DNA of 64,000 nt from Agromyces sp. Root81 (GCF_001429165.1 NZ_LMIR01000001.1:332875-396874); one strand, 5' to 3'; shown: positions 46,336 through 57,790, counted from the first letter of the stretch. Numbers and translations: made by a program. Notes: generated by a model from the letters alone, not told the origin.

Positions 46336-46422
46336 GGGGCAAGTCTGGCACACGCCGCATGCCCGTCCGGCCTCGCGGGCGTGCACGAGCCAGTACGCTG
46401 AGAGGTGCGAGAGAGGGTGTGG

Positions 46423-47760
46423 ATGGATAAGCAGCGCGACTTCGTTCTTCGCACGATCGAGGAGCGAGGGGTCAAGTTCGTCAGGCTCTGGTTCACCGAC
46501 GTGGTCGGAACCCTGAAGTCGGTGGCGATCGCACCGGCCGAGGTCGAGGGTGCCTTCACCGAGGGCATCGGCTTCGACGGCTCGGCGATCGAGGGGCTCA
46601 GCCGCACGTTCGAGTCCGATCTGCTGGCCTACCCCGATCCCACGACGTTCCAGACGCTCCCGTGGCGCGGCGACGTCGACCCGACCGCGCGCATGTTCTG
46701 CGACATCACGACGCCCGACGGCGAGCCGGCGGTCTCCGACCCGCGCAACGTGCTGAAGCGCACCCTCGCGCGAGCGGCCGATCGCGGCTTCACCTTCTAC
46801 ACGCACCCCGAGATCGAGTTCTACCTGCTCAAGTCGTCGAAGTACGGCCCGTCGGGCCCCGAGCCCGTCGACTCCGCCGGGTACTTCGACAATGTGCCGG
46901 GCGGCACCGCGCACGACTTCCGTCGTCGTTCGGTGCGCATGCTCGAAGACCTCGGCATCTCGGTCGAGTTCAGCCACCACGAGGCCGGGCCGGGTCAGAA
47001 CGAGATCGACCTGCGCTACGCCGACGCACTGACGACGGCCGACAACATCATGACCTTCCGCACGGTGATCAAAGAGGTGGCGATCGAGCAGGGCGTCTAC
47101 GCGACGTTCATGCCGAAGCCGTTCTCGCAGTACCCGGGCTCCGGCATGCACACGCACCTCTCGCTCTTCGAGGGCGACGCCAACGCCTTCTACGAGCCCG
47201 GCGCGCAGTACCAGCTCTCGAAGATCGGGCGCCAGTTCATCGCCGGCCTCCTGCGCCACTCGGCCGAGATCTCGGCAGTGACGAACCAGTTCGTGAACTC
47301 GTACAAGCGTCTCTGGGGCGGCGACGAGGCGCCCAGCTTCGTCTGCTGGGGGCACAACAACCGCTCGGCCCTCGTGCGGGTGCCGCTGTACAAGCCCAAC
47401 AAGGGCCAGAGCGCGCGCGTCGAGTACCGTGCCATCGACTCGGCAGCGAACCCGTACCTCGCGTTCTCGCTCCTGCTCGCCGCAGGTATGAAGGGCGTCG
47501 AAGAGGGATACGAGCTTCCGCCCGAGGCCGAAGACGATGTGTGGGCGCTGACCGATCGCGAGCGTCGCGCGCTCGGGTACGACCCGCTGCCCGCGAGCCT
47601 CGACCACGCGATCCAGTTCATGGAGGAGTCGGAGCTCGTCGCCGAGACCCTCGGCGAGCAGGTCTTCAACTACGTGCTCGCGAACAAGCGGGCCGAGTGG
47701 CGCGACTACCGTTCGCAGGTCACGCCGTTCGAGCTGCAGCGCAACCTCGAAATCCTCTGA
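46423..47760 (+). CDS. glnA2: glutamine synthetase, GlnA2 type
   Basis: This type I glutamine synthetase of 445 residues makes glutamine from glutamate, ammonia and ATP. It has [11 protein letters not shown], the metal ligands in [21 protein letters not shown] and [11 protein letters not shown], and the [18 protein letters not shown] loop. The segment that holds the adenylylated Tyr in GlnA1 reads [15 protein letters not shown] here, so it is not a target of GlnE, as expected of the short GSI-alpha type. It lies directly upstream of glnE, as in mycobacteria. GAGAGGG precedes the ATG. Confidence 0.93.
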   Translation: MDKQRDFVLRTIEERGVKFVRLWFTDVVGTLKSVAIAPAEVEGAFTEGIGFDGSAIEGLSRTFESDLLAYPDPTTFQTLPWRGDVDPTARMFCDITTPDGEPAVSDPRNVLKRTLARAADRGFTFYTHPEIEFYLLKSSKYGPSGPEPVDSAGYFDNVPGGTAHDFRRRSVRMLEDLGISVEFSHHEAGPGQNEIDLRYADALTTADNIMTFRTVIKEVAIEQGVYATFMPKPFSQYPGSGMHTHLSLFEGDANAFYEPGAQYQLSKIGRQFIAGLLRHSAEISAVTNQFVNSYKRLWGGDEAPSFVCWGHNNRSALVRVPLYKPNKGQSARVEYRAIDSAANPYLAFSLLLAAGMKGVEEGYELPPEAEDDVWALTDRERRALGYDPLPASLDHAIQFMEESELVAETLGEQVFNYVLANKRAEWRDYRSQVTPFELQRNLEIL

Positions 47761-47768
47761 CGCAGCGG

Positions 47769-50700
47769 ATGTCTCGTCAGGCCCCCACGCTCGGAAGAGT
47801 CGCTCGTGCGGGCTTCGCCGATCTGGGCGGCGCCGCGGCGTCACTGGAATCGCTGTCGGCCGAGACCGGCGTCGAGTTCGACGAACTGCTCGCGATGTTC
47901 ACCCAGGCCGCCGACCCCGACGCGGCGCTCGCGCTCGTCACGCGACTCCACGAGCAGGCGCCGACCGAACTCGCGGGCGTGATCGCCCATGAGCATGCCG
48001 CGGTGCGCCTGGCCAGACTCGTCGGTGCGTCTCGAGGCTTCGCCGACTTCCTGCTGCGGCATCCGTCCGAGCTCGCGATGTTCGCGCAGGTCCCGATCGC
48101 ACCGCCGAGCGTCGCCGAGGCGCGCGCCTCGTTGCTCGCGGCGCTCGACGAGGTCGACTCCGCTCCCGTCGACCTGACGGAGGCGGCCGCCAAGGCGATC
48201 CGCATCAGGTACCGTCGACTCCTCGCCGACGTCGCGGTGTACGACCTCACCCGCGCCGATGCCGTCGACGTGGTCGATGTCGTCGCCGCGGGTCTCGCCG
48301 ACCTCGCCGGAGCGACGCTCGATGCGGCCCTCGCGGCCGCCCGTCGCGTGGTCGGGAGAGAGCCGGGGGAGCCGGCATCGCCCGGTCGCTATCCGGCCGC
48401 CGAGGTCGAGGCCACGAGGCTCGCGATCATCGGCATGGGCAAGGCCGGCGCCCGCGAGCTCAACTACGTGAGCGATGTCGACGTCATCTACGTCGCCGAG
48501 TCCGCCGACGAGGACGTCGTCTCCACGGCGCGAGCGCTCGAGATCGCCACCCGGCTCGCCATGCTGACCATGCGCATCATCGGCGAGCCCGGTGTCGAGC
48601 CGCCGCTCTGGGAGGTCGACCCGAACCTCCGCCCGGAGGGCAAGGACGGCGCGCTCGTGCGCACGCTCGAGTCGCACCTGCAGTACTACGACCGTTGGGC
48701 GAAGAGCTGGGAGTTCCAGGCGCTCCTGAAGGCTCGTCCGCTCGCGGGCGACCTCGAGCTCGGCGGCAGCTACATCGCCGGCGTCGCGCCCAAGGTGTGG
48801 ACGAGTTCGAGTCGTGAGGGATTCGTCGAGTCGGTGCAGGCGATGCGCGAGCGCGTCACCCAGCACATTCCGGCCGACGAGGTCGACGTGCAGATCAAGC
48901 TCGGGCCCGGGGGCATCCGCGACATCGAGTTCACGGTGCAGCTGCTGCAGCTCGTGCACGGCGCCTCCGACGACGGCATCCACCAGCGCGGCACGCTGCC
49001 CGCCCTCGCCGCCCTCGCCGAGCTCGGCTACGTCGGCCGCGACGAGGCGGCCGAGTTCGCGCGCGACTACCGAGTGCTGCGCGTGCTCGAGCATCGCGTG
49101 CAGCTCGAACGGCTGCGCCGCACGCACCTCATGCCGCGCGACGAGCACCGGCTCCGCGTGCTGGCCCGCGCATCGGGTCTCGGCCGCACCTCGGGCGAGC
49201 TCACGGCCGTGTGGCAGAGCACGCGCCATCGGGTGCGCGGCCTGCACGAGCGGCTCTTCTACCGACCGCTGCTGTCGGCCGTCGCAGCCCTGCCGGCGTC
49301 GGGCCTCGGACTGACGAGCGCCCAGGCCGAGGCGCGTCTCGCGGCCATCGGGTTCCGCGACCCGCGGGGTGCGCTCGCGCACATCGCGGCGCTCACGACC
49401 GGCGTCTCACGGCGCGCGCAGATTCAGCGCAATCTCATGCCGGTACTCATCTCGTGGTTCGCCGACGGCACCGACCCCGACTTCGGGCTGCTCTCCTTCC
49501 GGCGCCTCAGCGACACCCTCGGCACCACGCACTGGTACCTGCGTCTGCTCCGCGACTCCTCCGACGCTGCGCTGCGCCTGACCCGGGTGCTCTCGGGCTC
49601 GCGCTTCGCCGCCGAGCTGCTCGAGCGCAGCCCCGAGTCCGTGGCGTGGCTCGAAGACCTCGACGAGCTGCGCCCGCGCACCCTCGCCTCGCTCGAGGAC
49701 GAGACCCGGGCGGTGCTCCGCCGTCATGAGCAACCCGACGTCGCGGGCAAGATCTTCCGCGCCATCCGCCGCCGTGAGGTGCTGCGGCTGGCGCTCTCGG
49801 GCATCCTCGACGTCTGCACGGTCGAGGAGCTCGGCCACGCGCTGAGCGACGTCACCGAGAACCACATCGCCGCCCTCGTCGCGGCGATCCGCGGCGGCGA
49901 ACCCGATGGCATCGAGTTCGCCGTGATCGGCATGGGCCGGTTCGGCGGCCGCGAGCTCGGCATCGGCTCCGACGCCGACATCATCTACGTCTACCGGGCG
50001 ACGGATGCCGCGGCCGACCCCGCCCACTCGCGGGCGTTGCGCATCGTCGCCGAACTCGTGCGCCTCACCGAGGACGCGCGCCTGCCGTTCGACCTCGACG
50101 CCGACCTGAGACCCGAGGGGCGCAACGGCGTCGTGGCCCGCTCGCTCGACGCGTACCGCGCGTACTACGCACGCTGGTCGCTGACCTGGGAGGCGCAGGC
50201 GCTGCTCCGGGCGCGCGGCGTCGCCGGCGATGCCGCGCTCATCGACGAGTTCACCGAGCTCGCCGACACGGTGCGATACCCCGAGGCGATCAGCGAACGC
50301 GACGTGCGCGAGGTCAAGCGCATCAAGGCGCGCGTCGAGAACGAACGGCTGCCGCAGGGCGCCGACCCGACCAGGCACCTGAAGCTGGGTCGCGGATCGC
50401 TCTCCGACGTGGAGTGGTTCGTGCAGCTCGCGCAGCTGCAGCACGCCGCCGCGGTTCCGGCCCTGCGCACGACCTCGACCCTCGACGCCCTCGCGGCGGC
50501 GGTCGAACACGGTCTCGTCGAGGCATCCGATGCCGAAACCCTGCGCGCCGCATGGGTGTTCGCCTCGCGTGCGCGCTCGGCGCTCACGCTCTGGCTCGAC
50601 CGCACGACCGACGTACTGCCCGTCGAGCGCTCGCAGCTCGAGGGCGTCGCGCGCATCATGGGCTATCCGCCCGGGTCGGCGACGCAGCTCGAGCACGACT

Positions 50701-50786
50701 ACCTGCACCTCACCCGGCGTGCCCGCGCCGTCTTCGATCGCGGCTTCTACGGCGTCGAGCCGCGCCGCGAACCCACCGCGGGCTGA
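47769..50786 (+). CDS. glnE: glutamine synthetase adenylyltransferase
   Basis: GlnE adds AMP to or removes it from GlnA1, switching glutamine synthetase off or on with nitrogen status. The 1005-residue protein contains two nucleotidyltransferase domains: the N-terminal deadenylylase ([20 protein letters not shown], near 220-250) and the C-terminal adenylylase ([20 protein letters not shown], near 720-740). The start ATG 47769 is 8 bp after the glnA2 stop; the frame is open upstream in the other frame of glnA2. The target glnA1 is encoded convergently next door. Confidence 0.96.
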   Translation: MSRQAPTLGRVARAGFADLGGAAASLESLSAETGVEFDELLAMFTQAADPDAALALVTRLHEQAPTELAGVIAHEHAAVRLARLVGASRGFADFLLRHPSELAMFAQVPIAPPSVAEARASLLAALDEVDSAPVDLTEAAAKAIRIRYRRLLADVAVYDLTRADAVDVVDVVAAGLADLAGATLDAALAAARRVVGREPGEPASPGRYPAAEVEATRLAIIGMGKAGARELNYVSDVDVIYVAESADEDVVSTARALEIATRLAMLTMRIIGEPGVEPPLWEVDPNLRPEGKDGALVRTLESHLQYYDRWAKSWEFQALLKARPLAGDLELGGSYIAGVAPKVWTSSSREGFVESVQAMRERVTQHIPADEVDVQIKLGPGGIRDIEFTVQLLQLVHGASDDGIHQRGTLPALAALAELGYVGRDEAAEFARDYRVLRVLEHRVQLERLRRTHLMPRDEHRLRVLARASGLGRTSGELTAVWQSTRHRVRGLHERLFYRPLLSAVAALPASGLGLTSAQAEARLAAIGFRDPRGALAHIAALTTGVSRRAQIQRNLMPVLISWFADGTDPDFGLLSFRRLSDTLGTTHWYLRLLRDSSDAALRLTRVLSGSRFAAELLERSPESVAWLEDLDELRPRTLASLEDETRAVLRRHEQPDVAGKIFRAIRRREVLRLALSGILDVCTVEELGHALSDVTENHIAALVAAIRGGEPDGIEFAVIGMGRFGGRELGIGSDADIIYVYRATDAAADPAHSRALRIVAELVRLTEDARLPFDLDADLRPEGRNGVVARSLDAYRAYYARWSLTWEAQALLRARGVAGDAALIDEFTELADTVRYPEAISERDVREVKRIKARVENERLPQGADPTRHLKLGRGSLSDVEWFVQLAQLQHAAAVPALRTTSTLDALAAAVEHGLVEASDAETLRAAWVFASRARSALTLWLDRTTDVLPVERSQLEGVARIMGYPPGSATQLEHDYLHLTRRARAVFDRGFYGVEPRREPTAG

Positions 50787-50875
50787 ACCTCGAGCCCACT
50801 TGCGCGGCGAGCCGGCCCAGCCGGTCGGTGCCCGCAAGTGCGATCGGTTCGAATCCTCGCGCCCGGAACGGCGAA

Positions 50876-50907
50876 TGGGCCCGCGCCGCCGAAGCGGTGC
50901 GGGCCCA
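50876..50907. terminator. strong hairpin between glnE and glnA1 (probable bidirectional terminator)
   Basis: A 14-bp stem, TGGGCCCGCG/CCGC pairing with GCGG/TGCGGGCCCA (one G-T wobble), closes a CGAA tetraloop. It lies between the convergent glnE and glnA1 genes. There is no U-tract, as is common for actinomycete terminators. Confidence 0.7.
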
Positions 50908-50913
50908 TCCAGG

Positions 50914-50978
50914 TCGGATCCTACGACTGCAGGGGGGATGCAGGCTCGGATCCTGGGGACTGCAGAGGGGGCTGCAGG
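50914..50978. repeat. two imperfect 31-33-bp repeats at the end of glnA1
   Basis: TCGGATCCTACGACTGCAGG at 50914 and TCGGATCCTGGGGACTGCAG at 50946 begin two adjacent similar units, each ending in TGCAGG, directly against the glnA1 stop at 50980. No coding or structural role is obvious; they may fold in the 3' end of the glnA1 message. Confidence 0.6.
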
Positions 50979-50979
50979 A

Positions 50980-52404
50980 TCAGACGCCGTAGTAGAGCTC
51001 GAACTCGAACGGGTGGGGACGCTGAGCCAGCGGCTTCAGCTCCTTCTCGCGCTTGTAGTCGATCCAGGTCTCGATGAGCTCCTTGGTGAACACGCCGCCC
51101 TCGAGGAGGAAGTCGTGGTCGGCCTCAAGAGCGTCGAGAGCCTCACCCAGCGAGCCCGGCAGCTGCGGGATCGACTTGGCCTCCTCGGGCGGGAGTTCGT
51201 AGAGGTCCTTGTCGACGGGCTCGTGGGGCTCGATGCGGTTCTTGATGCCGTCGAGACCGGCCATGAGCTGTGCGGCGAAGGCGAGGTACGGGTTGCTCGC
51301 GCCGTCGGGCACGCGGAACTCGATGCGCTTGGCCTTCGGGTTGGTGCCGGTGATCGGAATGCGGATGCACGCCGAGCGGTTGCCCGCCGAGTACACGAGG
51401 TTGACGGGAGCCTCGAAGCCGGGAACCAGGCGACGGAAGGAGTTGACGCTCGGGTTGGTGAAGGCGAGCACGGCCGGAGCGTGCTTCAGCAGGCCGCCGA
51501 TGTACCAGCGCGCGAGATCGCTGAGACCACCGTAGCCGGCCTCGTCGTAGAACAGCGGCTTGCCGTCGTTCCAGAGCGACTGGTGGGTGTGCATGCCCGA
51601 ACCGTTGTCGCCGAAGAGCGGCTTCGGCATGAACGTCGCGGTCTTGCCCCACTGATCGGCCGTGTTCTTGACGATGTACTTGAACTTCAGGATGTCGTCG
51701 GCCGCGTGCACCATCGTGTCGAAGCGGTAGTTGATCTCCTGCTGACCGCCGGTGCCCACCTCGTGGTGCGAACGCTCGAGGTGGAAGCCCGCCTCGATGA
51801 GCTTGAGCGAGATGTCGTCGCGCAGGTCGGCGGTCTTGTCGACCGGGCTGACGGGGAAGTAGCCGCCCTTGAATGGCGTCTTGTTGGCGAGGTTGCCGCC
51901 CTCCTCCTTGCGGCCGCTGTTCCACGCGCCCTCTTCGGAGTCGACCGAGTAGAAGCTCGAGTGCTGGTTGACCTCGTAGCGCACGTCGTCGAAGATGTAG
52001 AACTCGGCCTCGGGGGCGAAGTACGCGGTGTCGGCGATGCCGGTCGAGGCGAGGTACTTCTCGGCCTTCTTGGCGACCTGACGCGGGTCCTTCGAGTAGA
52101 TCTCGCCGTTGCGCGGGTTGTAGATGTCGAAGACCATGACGAGCGTGCGCTCGGCGCGGAACTGGTCGACGTACGCGGTCGTCACGTCGGGGACGAGCTG
52201 CATGTCGGACTCGTGGATGTTCGCGAAGCCGCGGATCGAGGAGCCGTCGAAGAGCTGGCCGACGGTGAAGAACTCCTCATCGACGGTGGAAGCCGGGATG
52301 TTGAAGTGCTGCTGCACGCCCGGAAGATCGGTGAAGCGGATGTCGAGGAACTTGACATCCGTCTCCTTGATGAACTTGAGAACTTCGGACGAATCGCTGA
52401 ACAT
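50980..52404 (-). CDS. glnA1: glutamine synthetase type I, adenylylation-controlled (GlnA1)
   Basis: The main ammonia-assimilating enzyme, 474 residues forming a dodecamer. It shows the full GSI-beta set: [52 protein letters not shown] and the adenylylation loop [11 protein letters not shown] with the target Tyr. It ends in ELYYGV. It converges on glnE, which modifies that tyrosine. ATG 52404 follows a purine-rich site; about 140 bp separates it from the divergent RDD gene and should hold the nitrogen-regulated promoter. Confidence 0.97.
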   Translation of the reverse strand: MFSDSSEVLKFIKETDVKFLDIRFTDLPGVQQHFNIPASTVDEEFFTVGQLFDGSSIRGFANIHESDMQLVPDVTTAYVDQFRAERTLVMVFDIYNPRNGEIYSKDPRQVAKKAEKYLASTGIADTAYFAPEAEFYIFDDVRYEVNQHSSFYSVDSEEGAWNSGRKEEGGNLANKTPFKGGYFPVSPVDKTADLRDDISLKLIEAGFHLERSHHEVGTGGQQEINYRFDTMVHAADDILKFKYIVKNTADQWGKTATFMPKPLFGDNGSGMHTHQSLWNDGKPLFYDEAGYGGLSDLARWYIGGLLKHAPAVLAFTNPSVNSFRRLVPGFEAPVNLVYSAGNRSACIRIPITGTNPKAKRIEFRVPDGASNPYLAFAAQLMAGLDGIKNRIEPHEPVDKDLYELPPEEAKSIPQLPGSLGEALDALEADHDFLLEGGVFTKELIETWIDYKREKELKPLAQRPHPFEFELYYGV

Positions 52405-52541
52405 GTTGCGCAGTCTCCAAGAGGATGTAGAACCGGACGGACTTTCAGAGCCGGTAGCGACGCTAGCCGGGTGCCGTTTCCCTGCCGTGACCGGAATGTT
52501 TCGGCCATGTTACGCCCAGTCCGGCTCGGTAGACTCATCTG

Positions 52542-52976
52542 GTGCCTGACGCGAAACCCCAGACCTTCGGAGACCTCGAGCCGAGTAGGTGGCCGGGGGA
52601 GCGGCTCGGGCTGCCGAGCGATGGACGCGGTTCCGTCGCCCGCGCCGGTCGTCGTCTTCTCGCTCTGGGCGCCGACTGGGCGAGCGCGATGCTCGTCGCC
52701 TTGGCCTTCACGCCGTACGAATCCTTCGAGTACACGTGGGTGACCCCGCTCGTCTTCGCCGTGCTGCAGATCGTGTTCATCCCGACGATCGGCGGCAGCC
52801 TCGGGCACCGGCTCTTCGGCATGCGGGTCATTCCGCTCGAGGGCGGTTGGATCGGTCTGTGGCGCCCCGTCGTGCGCACCGCGCTGCTCGTCGTCGTCGT
52901 TCCCGCCCTCGTCTGGGACTCCGACCAGCGCGGCTTCCACGACAAGGTCGCCGGCACGGTGCTCATCCGCTACTAG
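52542..52976 (+). CDS. RDD-family membrane protein
   Basis: This 144-residue protein has an N-terminal soluble tail, then three predicted membrane helices (about 40-58, 68-88 and 110-128). The R-D-D residues of the family are recognisable in RRLLALGADW, RLFGMRVIP and the C-terminal WDSDQRGFHDKVAGT. RDD proteins are thought to be transporters or sensors, unproven. It starts with GTG at 52542 in divergence from glnA1 and is common next to glnA in actinomycetes. Confidence 0.9.
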   Translation: MPDAKPQTFGDLEPSRWPGERLGLPSDGRGSVARAGRRLLALGADWASAMLVALAFTPYESFEYTWVTPLVFAVLQIVFIPTIGGSLGHRLFGMRVIPLEGGWIGLWRPVVRTALLVVVVPALVWDSDQRGFHDKVAGTVLIRY

Positions 52977-53000
52977 GCGCCGCGCGCCTGCAGCCCCGTT

Positions 53001-53597
53001 TCACTGCCCGCGCAGACTCCGCAACCCGAGGACGGCCGCGAGCGGTTTGACCAGTGCGAGCTCACCGAACCGGTGGTCCTCCGCGCGCACGAGTCGTGCG
53101 GCGAGGTCCGGCCGCAACTTCCACAGGTACGCCCGACCCTTCTCGGCGTGGAGCGAGTTGGAGACGATCTTGATCGCGTCCGCGTGCTCGATCAGCGGGA
53201 TCGCGTTCTGGATGTTCTCCCATGTGGTGGTGCTCTCGCGGTCCAGTCGGATCGTGCCCGCGCAGCCGCGTCGGCGGGCGTAGCGCGCCATCAGCTCCGC
53301 TTCGGGAACGGTGCCGGCGACGCCGCCACCGCACAGCACGAGCACGCTCTCCGTCGCGTGCGGATGCAGGGAACGGAGTCCGGCGCGCACCCGGTACCGG
53401 TTCAGGTGATTGGCGCGCGCACCGCGATTCCGGTAGCCGAGCACGACGACGGCCTCGGTCGTGCCCGTCCGACCGGCAGTGCCGAGCCGCCGGCGGCTCG
53501 CCCTGAGATGCACGATCTCAGCCCAGGCGAAGACGGTTGCGACAGCCACGACAGCCACGACAGCCACGACGGGAACGGCGAGGGGGAGAAGGCGCAC
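53001..53597 (-). CDS. YdcF-like membrane-anchored protein (DUF218)
   Basis: This 198-residue protein starts with a signal anchor (residues 1-27, Val/Ala-rich: VAVVAVVAVATVFAW) and then a DUF218 domain with AVVVLGYRNRGAR, LVLCGGGVAGTVPEAELM, ESTTTWENIQNA and IVSNSLHAEKGRAY. Relatives include SanA/ElyC, proteins that affect the cell envelope and bind an unknown ligand. The anchor is encoded partly by a perfect triple 9-bp repeat at 53541-53567. It converges on the RDD gene. Confidence 0.85.
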   Translation of the reverse strand: MRLLPLAVPVVAVVAVVAVATVFAWAEIVHLRASRRRLGTAGRTGTTEAVVVLGYRNRGARANHLNRYRVRAGLRSLHPHATESVLVLCGGGVAGTVPEAELMARYARRRGCAGTIRLDRESTTTWENIQNAIPLIEHADAIKIVSNSLHAEKGRAYLWKLRPDLAARLVRAEDHRFGELALVKPLAAVLGLRSLRGQ

Positions 53598-53718
53598 CCT
53601 GAGAGGCTACAGGCGGGCGACACGCGCGTGGCCAAACGGATCGGACGCCGCGCACCATCGGCAGAGACGAGAACGCGGCATCCGCCGATGACGGATGCCG
53701 CGTTCGTGCTGTCTCGGA

Positions 53719-54432
53719 TCAGCGCATCTTGCCGCGCTGGGGCCGGGCCTTCATCGGGTCGATGCCCTTCGGGATCGGCAGGGAGGTCTGGAGCGAGTTG
53801 AGGCGGTTGCTCACGGCGAGCACCTCCGGCTTGGTGAGCGCCTTCTTCGTCTTGCGGAGCGTCACCGGGAGCTTGTGCAGGGCGATCGAGCCCTCGTCGT
53901 CGCCCACAGAGATGAGCATGACCGGCACGTTGGGCAGGATGCGGGCGACCTTGCGCTGCTCGTCGTCGAGCATGCGCTTCGTGCGCGACGCGGGGCCTTC
54001 GCTGATCAGCGCGACGCCGCCACGGCCGACGGCGCGGTAGACGGCGTCCTGCGTCTTACCGTTCACGGCGACGGGCATCTCGTTGCCGACCCATCCGCCG
54101 CGCAGGCCGCTGCGGAGCACCGCGCCGACGGCGCCGGGCTGGCCCTCGATCTGCGAGTAGGCCGCACGCTCGGCACGACGGCCGAGGATCACGAGCGCGA
54201 TGAGGAGGCCGGCGAGCACGCCCGCGACGATCCAGAGGGCGATCGTGAATCCGTTGCCCTCGCCGAGCCAGAGCGCGAAGCCCAGGCCCACGAGCACGGG
54301 GGCGAGGAATCCGAGGAGCATCAGCCACTGCGCGGTGGAATCGTAGCGGCGGGTCATCTGGAAGACCTGCCACATCTGCTTCAAGCGGCCGGGCTCCTTC
54401 TGAGCCTTCGATGCGTCCTTGGTACGTGCCAT
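53719..54432 (-). CDS. DUF4191 membrane protein
   Basis: This 237-residue protein has two or so closely spaced membrane helices near residues 35-80 (LMLLGFLAPVLVGLGFALW and ALWIVAGVLAGLLIALVIL) and a long cytoplasmic domain ending in a basic tail (KGIDPMKARPQRGKMR). It matches the actinobacterial DUF4191 family, usually encoded just downstream of lipA, as here. A link to lipoate metabolism is suggested only by this order. Confidence 0.85.
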   Translation of the reverse strand: MARTKDASKAQKEPGRLKQMWQVFQMTRRYDSTAQWLMLLGFLAPVLVGLGFALWLGEGNGFTIALWIVAGVLAGLLIALVILGRRAERAAYSQIEGQPGAVGAVLRSGLRGGWVGNEMPVAVNGKTQDAVYRAVGRGGVALISEGPASRTKRMLDDEQRKVARILPNVPVMLISVGDDEGSIALHKLPVTLRKTKKALTKPEVLAVSNRLNSLQTSLPIPKGIDPMKARPQRGKMR

Positions 54433-54504
54433 GGTCTCAAGGATACCGGCGCGAAGGGCCGTCTCGGACCGCGATGTGCACGCGATCCGAGACGAGGCCG
54501 ACCG

Positions 54505-55494
54505 CTACCCGACGGCCTGCGCGAATCCGAGCGACGCGTCGGCCAGGTGGCTGAGTTCGCTCGGCAACGGCCGGCCCTTCGCCTGCATCGACTGCGCCCA
54601 GAGACGGCCGGCCCGGTAGGAGGAGCGGACGAGCGGTCCGGCGAGCACTCCGAGGAATCCGATCGCCTCGGCCTCCTCCTTGATCTCGACGAACTCCTCC
54701 GGCCGCACCCAGCGGGCGACCGGCAGATGGCGCGGACTCGGCCGCAGGTACTGCGTCACCGTGATGATGTCGGTTCCGGCGTCGTGCAGGTCCTGCAGAG
54801 CCTGCGAGATCTCCGCTCGTTCCTCGCCCATGCCGAGGATGAGGTTCGACTTCGTGATGAGCCCGGCGTCGCGGCCCTGGGTGATCACGTCGAGTGAGCG
54901 CTCGTAGCGGAACGCGGGCCGGATGCGTTTGAAGATGCGCGGCACGGTTTCGACGTTGTGCGCGAATACCTCGGGCTCCGCCGAGAACACCTGCCGGAGC
55001 AACTCGGGCTCTCCGTTGAAGTCGGGCACGAGGATCTCGACTCCCGTGCCGGGGGACTGGACGTGGATCTGCCGGATCGTCTCGGCGTAGAGCCACGCAC
55101 CCCCGTCGGGCAGGTCGTCGCGGGCGACGCCCGTGACCGTCGAGTACCGCAGCTGCATCTTCACCACCGACTCGCCGACGCGACGTGGTTCGTCGGCGTC
55201 GTAGTCGGCCGGCTTTCCGGTGTCGATCTGGCAGAAGTCGCAGCGACGCGTGCACTGCGCCCCGCCGATCAGGAAGGTCGCCTCGCGATCCTCCCAGCAC
55301 TCGTAGATGTTCGGGCAGCCGGCTTCCTGGCACACGGTGTGCAGGTCTTCGCTCTTCACGAGCGACTGCAGCGCGCGGTACTCGGGCCCCATCTTCGCGC
55401 GGGTCTTGATCCACTCGGGCTTGCGCGCGATCGGCGTCTGGGCGTTGCGGACTTCGAGGCGCAGCATCCTGCGCCCCTCGGGTGTCGTGCTCAC
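54505..55494 (-). CDS. lipA: lipoyl synthase
   Basis: LipA inserts two sulfurs into octanoyl groups on E2 and GcvH domains to make lipoate. This radical-SAM enzyme of 329 residues has both iron-sulfur motifs: the auxiliary [12 protein letters not shown] and the SAM-binding [11 protein letters not shown]. It ends with an [12 protein letters not shown] tail that reaches the auxiliary cluster through Arg-Ser-Ser-Tyr. Its start overlaps the lipB stop by 4 bp. The E2 that receives the cofactor is encoded 2.3 kb downstream. Confidence 0.97.
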   Translation of the reverse strand: MSTTPEGRRMLRLEVRNAQTPIARKPEWIKTRAKMGPEYRALQSLVKSEDLHTVCQEAGCPNIYECWEDREATFLIGGAQCTRRCDFCQIDTGKPADYDADEPRRVGESVVKMQLRYSTVTGVARDDLPDGGAWLYAETIRQIHVQSPGTGVEILVPDFNGEPELLRQVFSAEPEVFAHNVETVPRIFKRIRPAFRYERSLDVITQGRDAGLITKSNLILGMGEERAEISQALQDLHDAGTDIITVTQYLRPSPRHLPVARWVRPEEFVEIKEEAEAIGFLGVLAGPLVRSSYRAGRLWAQSMQAKGRPLPSELSHLADASLGFAQAVG

Positions 55495-56126
55495 GCCGCG
55501 ATCGCCTCCTCGGCGCGGAAGCGCGCGGAGATCGGTTCGACCAGGTCGGCCGGGGTCACGGTGCGACCCAGTTCGCGGCTGATGGTGGTCACTCCGGCAT
55601 CGCGGATGCCGCAGGCGACGATCCGCTCGTAGGCATCGAGCTCGTTGCTCGCGTTCAGGGCGAAGCCGTGCATCGTGACGCCGCTCTCGACGCGGATGCC
55701 GATTGCGGCGATCTTGTTCTCGCGACCGGGCGGGCCGACCCAGACGCCCGACCTGCCGTCGACGCGATGCGACTCGAGTCCGATCTCGGCGAGCACGTCG
55801 ATGATGATGCCCTCGAGTCGTCGCACGTATCCGACGACGTCGATGGGTTCCGGCAGATGCAGGATCGGGTACCCGACGAGCTGGCCGGGGCCGTGCCAGG
55901 TGATCTTGCCGCCGCGGTCGACGTCGATGACGGGAGTCCCGTCGGTCGGCCGTTCGTCGGGCGTTGTACGCTTCCCGGCGGTGTAGACGGAGGGGTGCTC
56001 CAGAAGGAGTACGGTGTCGGGGCGTTCGCCCCCGACAACCGCGCGATGGACGGCGCGCTGAAGGTCGAGACCCTCGCTGTACGGCACGGAGTTGGCGCTT
56101 AGCCCCGTGACGACGATGTCGAGCAT
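55491..56126 (-). CDS. lipB: octanoyl-(acyl-carrier-protein):protein transferase
   Basis: LipB passes octanoate from ACP to the lipoyl domain lysine before LipA acts. The 211-residue protein has [55 protein letters not shown] and the catalytic Cys in [14 protein letters not shown]. It is the first gene of the lipB-lipA operon, divergent from the pseudokinase-like gene. Confidence 0.97.
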   Translation of the reverse strand: MLDIVVTGLSANSVPYSEGLDLQRAVHRAVVGGERPDTVLLLEHPSVYTAGKRTTPDERPTDGTPVIDVDRGGKITWHGPGQLVGYPILHLPEPIDVVGYVRRLEGIIIDVLAEIGLESHRVDGRSGVWVGPPGRENKIAAIGIRVESGVTMHGFALNASNELDAYERIVACGIRDAGVTTISRELGRTVTPADLVEPISARFRAEEAIAA

Positions 56127-56296
56127 GGGATTCAGCTTAGGTCACTCGTCCTCGACATCCGTCCGTTGCACGCCGTCATCCACACTCGATGGCCGGTTCA
56201 GGTGACGACCTCCATGCGCCCGACAGGCTGAACCGCATGGTGCGACATGGCAGACGAGTTCCAGACGCTGAACCGGCGACCGTTCGGCCGGCGCCG

Positions 56297-57790
56297 ATGG
56301 AGGCGACCCTCGCCGGCTACCGGCTGCTCCGGCGCATCGCCTCCGGTGAGCGTGCCGACGTCTTCCTCGCCACCGTGGACGCCCCCGCCGAGTCTGCTCC
56401 CGACGAGGCGTCGCCGCTCGTGGTGGTGCGGGTCTACGACGGGTCGGCTGCGGGGGAGGCGATCGCCGTCGAGGTCGAGGCCATGTCGACGGATGCCTCG
56501 GGCTCGCTGCCCGAGCTCTTCGACGTCGCCACTCTCGACGACGGGCGCTGCGCGCTGGCCGTCGAGCGGCTCGCAGGACCATCGCTCGCGCGTCTCATCG
56601 CCGAACGCCGCCTCGCTCCGGGCGAGGCGGTCACGATCCTCGCTCCGATCGTGGTCGCCCTCGGCGAACTCGCACGACTCGGATTCGTGCACACGAGGCT
56701 CACGGCCGGTGACGTGCTCCTCGACGGCCGAGGGCGTCCGCGGCTCATCGGACTCGGCGGTCTCGCGAGACTGTCGACGAGCGCGCACGAGCGCACTCCG
56801 TTGCTCCGCGACGGACACGCCGCCCTCGCCGACCTGATCGACGTCGTCGTCGCCGCCACCGAGCGGCCGGTGCAATTCGCTCCCGTCGCGGAACTCCTGC
56901 ACGACCGACTGTCGGCCCGGCCGTTCACTCCGTGTGAAGCCGAGCTGGAGCGTGCGCTCTTCGCGGCTGCCGATCCGACGCCCGTCACTGGCGTCGCAGC
57001 GGCCGTTCGACGCACCTCCCTGCCGGCGAGGATGACCGCACCACTCGACCCGGCGTCGTCCGAGCCACCGACTCGAGCGACGTCGTCCGACGCCTCCGGA
57101 CCATCCGGAGCTGCAGCACGCAACAGCAGGCGCACCCTGCTCGAACTCGCGCAGTGGCCCTCCTTCCTCGCCGGGCGGATCCGCGACGGCGGCGATCCGA
57201 CCGCGTCCGGTCGTGAGGCGGAGCGCGCGGGTGCGGGGTCGCGTCTCAGGGCGGCGGTACGCCTGCGTCGTCCCGCACTGCTCGTCGCCGGCCTGGTGGG
57301 CGGGGGAGCGCTCGCGCTCCTCCTGACGCTGGTGCCTCCTGCCACCGCGGGTGATGATCGCGCCGCGGGCGGCGAACACGTCGGAGGAACCGATGGCGTG
57401 CCGGTGCCGCCTCCGGAGTCCGAAGCGATCGATGCCGATGAGGCGTCCGACGTCGGGCCCACGGCTGGGCCGGAGGATGACGTCGTGGCCGCCGCCCAGC
57501 AGCTCCTGACTCGGCGGGAGGCGTGCTTCGACGCGCTCGACCTGGCGTGCCTGGCCGACGTGCTGCAGCCCGGGTCGGCACTCGAGACAGCGGATGCCTC
57601 GGCGATGACCGTGGCACGCGACGGTGGCGACGTGCCGGCGGAGCTCGACTCGACTCGGGTGGACATCGTCACCGACATGGGGTCGGCGGTGCTCCTGACC
57701 GTTCCCTATGCGACAGCCGAACGCGAACCGGCCTCGCTGCTCGTGATGAGAAGCGAGGCCGGTTGGCGACTGCGGGAGATCTTCGACTAG
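56297..57790 (+). CDS. degenerate (pseudo)kinase with one transmembrane helix
   Basis: The first 230 residues look like a Ser/Thr kinase fold ([20 protein letters not shown] at residues 7-26), but key catalytic residues are gone. The glycine loop is broken, the beta-3 Lys is Arg45 in VVVRVYD, HRD is HTR (132-134), the usual Lys/Asn step reads LTAGDVLL, and DFG is GLG (152-154). A membrane helix lies near 327-346, followed by a secreted acidic linker and a domain at 410-495 ([20 protein letters not shown]). It probably binds rather than phosphorylates. The start could be any of ATG 56189, 56237 or 56297; I use the one next to the domain. The 3' end overlaps the E2 stop by 4 bp. Confidence 0.75.
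   Translation: MEATLAGYRLLRRIASGERADVFLATVDAPAESAPDEASPLVVVRVYDGSAAGEAIAVEVEAMSTDASGSLPELFDVATLDDGRCALAVERLAGPSLARLIAERRLAPGEAVTILAPIVVALGELARLGFVHTRLTAGDVLLDGRGRPRLIGLGGLARLSTSAHERTPLLRDGHAALADLIDVVVAATERPVQFAPVAELLHDRLSARPFTPCEAELERALFAAADPTPVTGVAAAVRRTSLPARMTAPLDPASSEPPTRATSSDASGPSGAAARNSRRTLLELAQWPSFLAGRIRDGGDPTASGREAERAGAGSRLRAAVRLRRPALLVAGLVGGGALALLLTLVPPATAGDDRAAGGEHVGGTDGVPVPPPESEAIDADEASDVGPTAGPEDDVVAAAQQLLTRREACFDALDLACLADVLQPGSALETADASAMTVARDGGDVPAELDSTRVDIVTDMGSAVLLTVPYATAEREPASLLVMRSEAGWRLREIFD

Noticed and set aside
53040-53060. TTTGACCAGT, similar to the inverted core of the tRNA-adjacent repeat
   Set aside because: Only about ten bases match inside the YdcF coding region; expected by chance in 64 kb.
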